The notes under the pieces were generated by a model. It saw nothing but the letters and a program-made list of their open reading frames with translations. It had not been told where the DNA came from and made no database searches. DNA of 5,749 nt from an uncultured Collinsella sp. (GTDB lineage: Bacteria; Actinomycetota; Coriobacteriia; Coriobacteriales; Coriobacteriaceae). Shown piece by piece: positions 1 to 5,160 of the stretch; within the stretch, counting starts at the first letter, position 1, and each line of letters begins with the position of its first letter. The stretch is taken from assembly GCA_958419975.1 (NCBI GenBank), contig CATZIG010000129.1:1-5749 (forward strand). Reading direction: 5' to 3'. The translations under genes were made by a program, and so were the position numbers.

Positions 1-197
1 GTCCGTGGCGCATTTGCGTCAACATGGACTGCCCGACCAAGGAGAAGAAGCCCGCCCGTGGCCGCAAGACTGCGACCAAGGCGAGCACGGCGAAGAAGAC
101 CTCGACTGCGAAGAAGACGACGGCTAAGAAAGCCACTGCCGCCAAGAAGACGACCGCGAAGAAGTCGACTGCCAAGAAAGCAGCCGCCGACAAGTAA
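1..197 (+). CDS. topA: DNA topoisomerase I, C-terminal end (partial)
   Basis: This is the 3' end of a gene that enters from the left; codons are in frame from position 3 and end with TAA at 195-197, giving 64 visible residues. The peptide opens PWRICVNMDCP, with a C-x4-C pair (visible residues 5 and 10). This resembles the last half of the C-terminal zinc-finger module of bacterial type IA topoisomerases, which relax negatively supercoiled DNA. The remaining ~50 residues are a low-complexity Lys/Ala/Thr tail built from TAKK-like units. Basic C-terminal tails of this kind are known on actinobacterial TopA and are thought to bind DNA or RNA polymerase. The assignment rests on the Cys motif, the tail and the topA-tmk-holB neighbourhood, because the catalytic domain lies outside the window. 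An unrelated protein with a histone-H1-like tail cannot be fully excluded. Confidence 0.8.
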   Translation, partial: PWRICVNMDCPTKEKKPARGRKTATKASTAKKTSTAKKTTAKKATAAKKTTAKKSTAKKAAADK

Positions 198-218
198 CGG
201 CGCAGTCGAAACATTGCC

Positions 219-260
219 CAAAAAACGAGCGAGGGTCCCATGATCCTCGCTCGTTTTTTG
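219..260. terminator. Bidirectional intrinsic terminator between convergent genes
   Basis: A perfect 16-bp stem (219-234 with 245-260) closes a 10-nt loop. Its base consists of six A:T pairs (220-225 with 254-259), so a U tract follows the GC-rich stem on both strands. It starts 21 nt after the topA stop and lies downstream of the minus-strand gene that ends at 339, so it can stop transcription from both sides. Confidence 0.88.
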
Positions 261-261
261 A

Positions 262-320
262 CCGGCAGTTAGGGACATTCCTTTTTCTGCCGGCAGTTTA
301 GGAACGTCCCTAACTGCCGG
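262..320. repeat. Nested palindromic repeat (REP/MITE-like)
   Basis: The arms 262-282 and 300-320 are complementary at 20 of 21 positions (one A/C mismatch, 277/305). The loop contains a second perfect palindrome, CTGCCGGCAG (287-296). The motif CCGGCAGTT-AGG occurs twice directly (262 and 290) and once inverted (ending at 320), so alternative hairpins can form. It sits between the terminator and the 3' end of the minus-strand gene and shows no coding potential. The layout resembles dispersed intergenic palindromes of the REP class. Whether it is dispersed in this genome cannot be seen from one copy. Confidence 0.7.
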
Positions 321-338
321 CTCGGAAACGACAAGGCG

Positions 339-1322
339 TTAGTTCACTTCGACGGGTTTGGCGCCGGGATAGCGCTCCTCAAAGTCTAGGCGGTACTTAT
401 TGTCATTGGTGCCCGCCACGTTGTCGCGCGACAGCGGCGCCACGATCTCGTTCTTATGGTCCGCGGGCTTTGCGTACTTTAAGCTGATCTCCCAGGCATC
501 GCAGATCGCATCGATGCGGTGATCCAGGTCGTCGTACAGAGCAATGATGTCCTTCCACGAGCTGTAGTTCTTAGAGCTTGTGGGGACGTCCAGGTCCTCG
601 ACAATGTCGTAATACTGCTCGATGGTGTCCTCCGTGCGCTCGGCGACGTCAGCGAGATTTTGACGGGTGGTACGATCCTCTTCCAGATAGCTGCCATTAA
701 ACGTCTCTGCGCAGGCACGGACCTGGCTATCGAGATCTTCCAGCAGGTCGTAGTATTCACTCAGGCGACGGTAGAGGTTCTGTTCGGAGAGGCTTGCTTC
801 GCCGCCATCCTCGTCGTCATCGTCATCATCGTCGTACAGGCTGTTGGGATTGCCGAGAGGCTTTAGATCATCGTCGTCGACGTCATGGTGCAGCTTAGCT
901 ACCTCGGCAGTCGTCTGCGTAGCGGAGTTGTCGAACGGCTTGATCACAAAAAAGATGACCAAGGCGATGATGATTGCCAACAGCACAACGATAACGGCGA
1001 CAAGCGCCCTGGTAGCGCTCTTTTTTACGGCGGGGGCCTGCGGTGAACCAGACGCGTATGTAGACGCCGGTTGCTGTTGGGGCGGGGTGTCCGCGACGGG
1101 TATGCGCTGCGTCGTTTCGACCGCTGCAGGGCCGGCGGCGGGGTCGGGGCGATAGGCGAGGGGGTCGTCCGGCTTAGCTTGCGGCGTATCGAGGGAGCCG
1201 GTCTTCTCAAACGTGGGTTGGCCATTGCTTGCGGTTGTCTGCTCAACGGGTGCACCGCACGAGGTGCAGAACTTGGCATCATCTGCAAGAAGCTTGCCGC
1301 ACGAGGCGCAATACCGAGACAT
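339..1322 (-). CDS. Zinc-ribbon membrane protein with acidic outer domain, unknown function
   Basis: This 327-residue protein starts at ATG 1322. A Shine-Dalgarno AAAGGAG (1328-1334) lies 5 nt upstream, so the in-frame GTG at 1340 is unlikely to be used because the SD would then be inside the gene. Residues 5-22 form a zinc ribbon (C5-x2-C8, C19-x2-C22). Residues ~25-100 are a Pro/Gln/Thr-rich linker. Residues ~106-128 are one strongly hydrophobic membrane helix preceded by KK and R, which suggests the ribbon is cytoplasmic and the C-terminus outside. Next comes an acidic run of seven Asp then Glu-Asp (164-172). Residues ~178-285 are helical and acidic, with a repeated motif: EYYDLLEDLD (189-198) and QYYDIVEDLD (236-245), plus a weaker relative near 263-274. 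C204 and C274 could pair. Zinc-ribbon plus one-helix proteins are common in Actinobacteria and Firmicutes without known roles. It could be a sensor or envelope protein, but no function can be assigned. It faces topA and diverges from tmk. Confidence 0.87.
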   Translation of the reverse strand: MSRYCASCGKLLADDAKFCTSCGAPVEQTTASNGQPTFEKTGSLDTPQAKPDDPLAYRPDPAAGPAAVETTQRIPVADTPPQQQPASTYASGSPQAPAVKKSATRALVAVIVVLLAIIIALVIFFVIKPFDNSATQTTAEVAKLHHDVDDDDLKPLGNPNSLYDDDDDDDEDGGEASLSEQNLYRRLSEYYDLLEDLDSQVRACAETFNGSYLEEDRTTRQNLADVAERTEDTIEQYYDIVEDLDVPTSSKNYSSWKDIIALYDDLDHRIDAICDAWEISLKYAKPADHKNEIVAPLSRDNVAGTNDNKYRLDFEERYPGAKPVEVN

Positions 1323-1327
1323 TGCCA

Positions 1328-1334
1328 CTCCTTT
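1328..1334 (-). promoter_or_regulatory. Ribosome binding site that decides the start of the zinc-ribbon gene
   Basis: AAAGGAG on the minus strand lies 5 nt before the ATG at 1322. It lies inside the longer reading frame that could begin at GTG 1340, which favours the shorter 327-residue product. Confidence 0.75.
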
Positions 1335-1359
1335 CGCCACATTTCAAATCAATACGACG

Positions 1360-1365
1360 ATTATA
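1360..1365 (-). promoter_or_regulatory. Promoter -10 element for the zinc-ribbon gene
   Basis: On the minus strand this reads TATAAT preceded by GGG, 37 nt before the ATG at 1322, leaving a short leader of about 30 nt. No convincing -35 hexamer is seen 16-19 nt upstream. The -10 is a perfect consensus match, but the absence of a -35 limits confidence. Confidence 0.55.
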
Positions 1366-1390
1366 CCCAGCGTCCAAAAGTCCCCATCAT

Positions 1391-1459
1391 AAGTTGCGGT
1401 GAAATAGGGACTGTTTGGCGGTCTCAGAGCTTCAATCAGCCCCTATTTCACCGCAACTT
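1391..1459. repeat. Long hairpin / inverted repeat in the divergent intergenic region
   Basis: A perfect 19-bp inverted repeat (1391-1409 with 1441-1459) continues as three more pairs after one A/C mismatch (1411-1413 with 1437-1439), giving 22 of 23 pairs. A few further pairs are possible toward a small loop. There is no U tract, so it is not a classical terminator. It lies between the two divergent promoters and has no reading frame. Like the repeat at 262-320 it contains TAGGGAC next to a GC-rich segment. It is likely a REP/MITE-type element, by inference. Confidence 0.72.
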
Positions 1460-1479
1460 TGGAAAGACACCTTTAGCCA

Positions 1480-1509
1480 TTGGGGACGCGCCGAGCACTG
1501 GGGTATCAT
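1480..1509 (+). promoter_or_regulatory. Probable promoter of the tmk-holB-ricT operon
   Basis: A -10-like TATCAT (1504-1509) is preceded by GGG, with a weak -35-like TTGGGG (1480-1485) at 18-nt spacing. The predicted start of transcription falls near 1516, leaving a leader of about 45 nt before the tmk ATG. The 13-nt stretch 1501-1513 around this -10 recurs exactly, apart from at most one flanking base, before the comF gene. Confidence 0.45.
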
Positions 1510-1561
1510 GGCTTGGTTGGTATATCTGCATTTACGCGCCTTGTAGGAAGGGGCTGCGCCC

Positions 1562-2245
1562 ATGGCTTTTGAGCCCGCTCAACATAGCTTTATCACGCTC
1601 GAGGGCGTCGATGGTGCCGGCAAGTCCACGCAGGCGCGTCTGCTTGCCCGCGCGCTCGAACTCGCTGGCTACCAGGTTGTGAGCCTGCGCGAGCCGGGCG
1701 GCACCGCCATCAGCGAAAAGATCCGTGCTCTGCTGCTCGACCCCGCCAATACGGCGATGGGAGACACCTGCGAGTTGCTGCTCTACGAGGCGGCGCGTGC
1801 CCAGTTGGTGCACGAGGTCATAGCTCCCGCCCTCGCGGCCGGCAAGGTAGTCCTGTGCGATCGCTTCTACGACTCCACGACCTGCTACCAGGCGTTTGCC
1901 GATGGCCTCGACCGTCAGATGGTACGCGATGCCAACAACCTGGCTGTCGCCGGTACGCATCCGGCGCTCACGCTCGTCTACCACATCACGCCCGAGCAGG
2001 CGGCGCTGCGCATGGCAGCTCGTGGTGCGGCAGATCGCATGGAGGCAAAAGGCATAGCCTTCCAAGAGCGCGTTTACCAGGGATTTTGCGCCATTGCTGC
2101 CGAGGAGCCAAACCGCGTAAAGCTCATCGACGCCACTGCGACCGTCGAGGAAGTCTTCGAGAAGACGGTCGAGCAGATTCGCGCGTACGGTCTCGACATT
2201 TCGCAAGATGCTGTCGCCGCCGCGCTTGCCAAGGAGGCCGAGTAA
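1562..2245 (+). CDS. tmk: Thymidylate kinase (dTMP kinase)
   Basis: This 227-residue enzyme phosphorylates dTMP to dTDP with ATP in the cytoplasm, the step both routes of dTTP synthesis must pass. The landmarks are in order. The P-loop is EGVDGAGKST (14-23). The substrate-binding REPGGT is at 43-48. The DRF-Y-D-S segment (100-105), followed by YQ (109-110), matches the family's DR[YF]-x-x-S-x-x-YQ motif. The lid is ARGAADRMEAKG (153-164). A P-loop without Arg after the Asp, combined with Arg residues in the lid, is the pattern of the E. coli-like class II enzymes. Length is slightly above the usual ~210, with a short extra C-terminal helix (~212-227). ATG 1562 is preceded by a purine-rich AGGAAGGGG (1545-1553). 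It is first in the operon; its stop is 1 nt before the holB start. Confidence 0.97.
   Translation: MAFEPAQHSFITLEGVDGAGKSTQARLLARALELAGYQVVSLREPGGTAISEKIRALLLDPANTAMGDTCELLLYEAARAQLVHEVIAPALAAGKVVLCDRFYDSTTCYQAFADGLDRQMVRDANNLAVAGTHPALTLVYHITPEQAALRMAARGAADRMEAKGIAFQERVYQGFCAIAAEEPNRVKLIDATATVEEVFEKTVEQIRAYGLDISQDAVAAALAKEAE
2231..2237 (+). promoter_or_regulatory. holB ribosome binding site inside the end of tmk
   Basis: AAGGAGG, a near-perfect anti-SD match, lies within the last tmk codons, 9 nt before the ATG at 2247. It supports that start over the in-frame upstream ATG at 2208 and implies translational coupling with tmk. Confidence 0.8.
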
Positions 2246-2246
2246 C

Positions 2247-3374
2247 ATGGCCCCCGCTCAGGCAAGCCTGCTGGCCAAGCTCGACACCCAAGAGCGCGTG
2301 CGCGACTTTTTGACCAACGCCGTCGCCAGCGGCCGCGCATCGCACGCCTACCTGTTTTTGGGCGCTCCCGGCGCCGGCAAGCTCGATGCCGCATGGGCGC
2401 TCGCCCAGGCCTTCCTGTGCGAGCAGGACGGCTGTGGCGCATGCGACAGCTGCGTACGCGTTGCTCGGCACACGCATCCCGACGTGCACTATTACACGCC
2501 CGAGAGCGCCACGGGCTACCTCATTGCCCAGACCCGCGAGCTGCTCGATGATGTGCCGCTGGCGCCCATCCGTGCCAAGGCCAAGGTCTACATCATCGAC
2601 CGTGCCGAGCAACTGCGCGCTAACACCGCCAACGCGCTGCTCAAGACACTCGAGGAGCCGCCCGAGGGCGTTATGTTCATCTTGTTGGGCACCTCGGCAG
2701 ACGTGATGTTGCCCACCATCGTGAGCCGCTGTCAGTGCGTGCCGTTTCGGCTGGTGTCGCCCACCGTGGCCGCGCAGGCCGTGAGCCGCGCGACGGGTCA
2801 GGATCTCGCGCGTTGCCGCATGGCGGTCGCCGTGGCGGGAAGCCCCACACGCGGCATCGAGTTCCTTAAGAGTGCCGAGCGCCAGGATGCTCGCCGCCAA
2901 ATGGTCCGCGCCATCGATTCGCTCATCGCTGCCGACGAGGCTGATGTGCTCAGCCGCGCCAAGTCGCTCATCGTCGCCGTTAAGGCACCGCTCGCCGAGG
3001 TCAAGTCCACACAGGAAAAGGTGCTCGAGCAAAACGCCGACTATCTGTCGCGTGGAGCATTGAAGCAGCTTGAGGACCGCAACAAGCGCGAACTCAACGC
3101 GCGCGAGCGTTCGGGTATCATGGAAGCGCTGGCGAGCGCGCGGACGCTCATGCGCGACGTGCTGCTGACGCTTCAGGACGAGGCGGCCGACGTCGTGAAC
3201 GAAGACGTGCGCGACACGATCGGGCGGCTTGCCGCCGCGACGAATGCTGCGGGTGCCACCCGGGCGCTCGAGGCGGTCGCGACCGCCGAGCGCAACATCG
3301 CCAGAAACGTTACTCCCCAGCTGGCCATCGAGGTCATGCTGTTCGATATCAGGAAGGCACTGAAATGCCGTTAG
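2247..3374 (+). CDS. holB: DNA polymerase III, delta-prime subunit (clamp loader)
   Basis: This 375-residue AAA+ protein is the delta-prime subunit of the clamp loader, which opens the beta sliding clamp and places it on primed DNA. The start at 2247 is set by the SD at 2231-2237. Residues 33-38 (HAYLFL) lead into a P-loop-like GAPGAGKLD (39-47). The usual Thr/Ser after Lys is replaced by Leu-Asp, fitting a stator subunit that need not hydrolyse ATP. A zinc module follows (C58, C63, C66, C69). Then come a Walker-B-like VYIIDRAEQL (114-123), the family hallmark LLKTLEEPP (131-139) and the SRC motif (160-162) that supplies the arginine finger. The C-terminal ~170 residues are helical, as expected for the lid and collar domains. 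DnaX (gamma/tau) is similar in fold but would have an intact P-loop. The last 10 nt overlap ricT. Confidence 0.94.
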   Translation: MAPAQASLLAKLDTQERVRDFLTNAVASGRASHAYLFLGAPGAGKLDAAWALAQAFLCEQDGCGACDSCVRVARHTHPDVHYYTPESATGYLIAQTRELLDDVPLAPIRAKAKVYIIDRAEQLRANTANALLKTLEEPPEGVMFILLGTSADVMLPTIVSRCQCVPFRLVSPTVAAQAVSRATGQDLARCRMAVAVAGSPTRGIEFLKSAERQDARRQMVRAIDSLIAADEADVLSRAKSLIVAVKAPLAEVKSTQEKVLEQNADYLSRGALKQLEDRNKRELNARERSGIMEALASARTLMRDVLLTLQDEAADVVNEDVRDTIGRLAAATNAAGATRALEAVATAERNIARNVTPQLAIEVMLFDIRKALKCR

Positions 3375-5059
3375 TCGTACCCGTTAAGTTTACCTACGCC
3401 TCGCGCGACCTGTGGTTTGACCCGCAGGATCTGGATATCCTCGAGGCCGATTATGCCATTTGCTCCACCGAGCGCGGGACCGAGATCGGCCTGGTCACGG
3501 CCGATCCCTTCGAGGTGCCGCAAAATGAGATCGGCCAGCCGCTCAAGCCCGTGCTGCGCGTGGCGAGCGACATCGACCTGCAGCTTGCCGACGACCTGGC
3601 CATCCAGGGCGACGAGGCGATGGTCGATTTCCGCCGTCTGGTCAAAGAGCTCGACCTCGAGATGAAGCCGGTCGGCGTCGAGTACCTGTTTGGCGGCGAG
3701 AAGGCCGTGTTCTACTTTGCGGCCGAGGAGCGCGTCGATTTTCGTCAGCTCGTCAAGGACCTGTCCTCGACGCTGCACATTCGCGTCGACATGCGCCAGA
3801 TTGGCGTGCGCGACGAGACCCGCCTGGTGGGCGGCTATGCCCAGTGCGGACAGGAGCTCTGCTGCACGCGCTTTGGCGGACAGTTTGAGCCCGTCTCGAT
3901 TCGCATGGCAAAAGAGCAGGACCTGCCGCTCAACTCGTCCAAGATCAGCGGCGTTTGCGGCCGCCTGATGTGCTGCCTGCGCTATGAGTTCGAGGCGTAC
4001 AAGGACTTTAAGAGCCGCGCGCCCAAAAAGAAGACGCTCATCGATACGCCGCTTGGCAAGGCGCGTATTCAGGAATATGACACGCCGCGTGAGCAGCTGG
4101 TGCTGCGCCTGGAGAACGGCAAGGTCTTTAAGGTCAACCTGGCCGATATGACGTGCTCGGAGGGCTGCAAAAAGAAGGCCGCCGAACAGGGCTGCAACTG
4201 CCGCCCCGACTGTGTGACGCGCGATGTGCTCGAGCGCATCGAGTCGCCCGAGATGCGCCTGGCGCTCATGGAACTCGATCGCGAGAACGGCGTTGACGTG
4301 GGCGATGGCCTGTCGAGTGCCGATCGTCTGGCCGGCACATCGATGCCCAAGCGCCGTCGTCGCGATGCCGAATCCGATGCTCGCACCGCTCAGGGCCAGG
4401 GCGAGGGCCGTGGCCGTGGAAAGGGCCGCGGCAAGGCCGAGGCACCCGAGGCCGAGGAGGCAGCTGGTGGCCGTCGCCGCCGCAAGCGCGCGGCGTCCGT
4501 CGACAATGGCGAGGCCGCGGGTAAGAACGCTTCCCGCGAGCGCGAGGCTCAGCAGCCCCAGCAGCAAAACTGCGGCGATGGCATGAACCCCACGCGCCGT
4601 CGTCGCCGTCACCTGTCGAGCGAGGAGCGCGAGGACGCCTTCCGCGCCGCAGCCGCTCGCGAGGCCGGTGCCGCTCCCAAGGGTGGCTCGGGTTCCGACG
4701 CGCCTGCCGACAAGGCTGGCAAGCCGCGTGGCGAGGAGGAGCGCGCGTCACGTCCGCGTCGTCGCCATTCCTCGGGCACGCAGCAGAAGCCCTCGGTTCC
4801 TTCTGTGGCCGATCAGGTTTCGGATGGCGAAGTCAAGGTCACGCGCCGTCGCCCCGGCGATGGCGGAGGAGCTGCCGCCAAGGCTTCGCACGGCGGCGCT
4901 CGCGACGAGTGCGAACCGCGTGAGGATCGCGGCGGCGAGGGCTCGACCGACCAGGGTCAAAAGCGTCGCCGTCGCCGTCGCTCCCGCAAGCCGCGCCAGG
5001 ACGGTGGCGAAGGCTCGACCCGCACCTCGTCCGTACCGCAACCGCCTGCCGGCGAATAA
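3365..5059 (+). CDS. ricT: PSP1-family RicT/YaaT protein with long Arg-rich C-terminal extension
   Basis: The gene encodes 564 residues, about twice the Bacillus YaaT length (~275). SD AGGAAGG (3351-3357) is 7 nt before ATG 3365. Residues 1-~260 match the PSP1 domain: VDFRQLVKDL (124-133), RQIGVRDETRLVGG (144-157), then the paired Cys motifs CGQELCC (161-167), FEPVSIRMAKEQDLPLN (174-190) and CGRLMCC (198-204). In B. subtilis RicT acts with RicA and RicF in an Fe-S-containing complex that directs RNase Y to process mRNAs and affects competence, biofilm and sporulation. The six core cysteines are present here, so that role is plausible. Unusual parts are a second cluster C264, C268, C277, C279, C283, and a ~240-residue disordered tail with Arg blocks at 329-333, 370-375, 411-415, 463-467, 494-496 and 533-544. 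The tail is likely nucleic-acid binding, by inference. The neighbour order holB-ricT is conserved in Firmicutes. Confidence 0.94.
   Translation: MPLVVPVKFTYASRDLWFDPQDLDILEADYAICSTERGTEIGLVTADPFEVPQNEIGQPLKPVLRVASDIDLQLADDLAIQGDEAMVDFRRLVKELDLEMKPVGVEYLFGGEKAVFYFAAEERVDFRQLVKDLSSTLHIRVDMRQIGVRDETRLVGGYAQCGQELCCTRFGGQFEPVSIRMAKEQDLPLNSSKISGVCGRLMCCLRYEFEAYKDFKSRAPKKKTLIDTPLGKARIQEYDTPREQLVLRLENGKVFKVNLADMTCSEGCKKKAAEQGCNCRPDCVTRDVLERIESPEMRLALMELDRENGVDVGDGLSSADRLAGTSMPKRRRRDAESDARTAQGQGEGRGRGKGRGKAEAPEAEEAAGGRRRRKRAASVDNGEAAGKNASREREAQQPQQQNCGDGMNPTRRRRRHLSSEEREDAFRAAAAREAGAAPKGGSGSDAPADKAGKPRGEEERASRPRRRHSSGTQQKPSVPSVADQVSDGEVKVTRRRPGDGGGAAAKASHGGARDECEPREDRGGEGSTDQGQKRRRRRRSRKPRQDGGEGSTRTSSVPQPPAGE
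4349..5050 (+). repeat. Degenerate Arg-codon repeats in the ricT tail
   Basis: Runs of alternating CGT/CGC codons recur within the 3' part of ricT, for example after 4349, 4472, 4595, 4754, 4844 and 4961. Each encodes three to six Arg residues, often after Lys or Thr. A second short repeat, encoding GGEGST, appears at residues 523-528 and 547-552. These are coding low-complexity repeats that keep the frame, not a separate element. Confidence 0.7.
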
Positions 5060-5103
5060 CGTCCGTAAGCGGATGTAACCCGCCTGACCCCAGCACCTCT
5101 GGG

Positions 5104-5109
5104 TATCAT
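5104..5109 (+). promoter_or_regulatory. Probable promoter -10 element for the comF-family gene
   Basis: TATCAT preceded by GGG, inside a sequence that matches the tmk promoter region over GGGTATCATGGCT. Transcription would start near 5116, just ahead of the hairpin at 5122. No good -35 is visible at normal spacing. A small hairpin (5089-5093 with 5099-5103) overlaps its upstream edge. Confidence 0.42.
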
Positions 5110-5121
5110 GGCTCTACACCG

Positions 5122-5157
5122 ACAACCCTCCCTTCGCCTTCGCGTAGGGAGGGTTGT
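5122..5157 (+). promoter_or_regulatory. Leader hairpin covering the comF ribosome binding site
   Basis: A perfect 12-bp stem (5122-5133 with 5146-5157) closes a 12-nt loop, within which three more GC pairs (5135-5137 with 5142-5144) can form. The 3' arm carries GGGAGGG (5147-5153), the Shine-Dalgarno for ATG 5161, at a 7-nt spacing. In the folded state the SD is fully paired. There is no U tract (TTGTGTC follows), so it is a poor intrinsic terminator for ricT, though a weak terminator role cannot be excluded. Confidence 0.65.
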
Positions 5158-5160
5158 GTC

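Noticed and set aside
58..243. Arg/Pro-rich 61-codon plus-strand frame over the topA end
   Set aside because: It is an out-of-frame reading of the TopA Lys-rich tail and runs into the terminator hairpin.
519..866. 115-codon plus-strand frame opposite the zinc-ribbon gene
   Set aside because: It is antisense to a gene with a clear zinc ribbon, membrane helix and SD. The hydrophobic look comes from complementing Asp codons (GTC/ATC giving Val/Ile).
1338..1340. GTG start for the zinc-ribbon gene, six residues upstream
   Set aside because: The only good SD (1328-1334) would lie inside the coding region, and it is correctly spaced for the ATG at 1322.
262..1459. CRISPR array or att sites made from the two palindromic elements
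   Set aside because: The two elements differ in sequence apart from a short TAGGGAC. There is no regular repeat-spacer spacing, and no integrase, cas gene or tRNA is in the window.
1071..1682. 203-codon plus-strand frame spanning the zinc-ribbon gene start, the intergenic region and the start of tmk
   Set aside because: It crosses two real gene starts and a palindromic repeat, and the peptide has no coherent composition. It is a chance open frame.
1532..3032. Minus-strand open frames opposite tmk (1532-2248) and holB (2124-3032)
   Set aside because: Both are shadows of clear plus-strand genes with full family motifs. They overlap each other in different frames and show no plausible SD or family match.
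3371..4612. 413-codon open frame on the minus strand opposite ricT
   Set aside because: It mirrors a well-supported gene and is rich in Leu/Ala/His/Arg as expected for the complement of GC-rich codons. It has no recognisable motif, and stop-free antisense frames are common at this base composition.
5089..5103. Small hairpin after ricT as a terminator
   Set aside because: It has only a 5-bp stem with no U tract and overlaps the probable comF -10 element, so it cannot be supported as a terminator.
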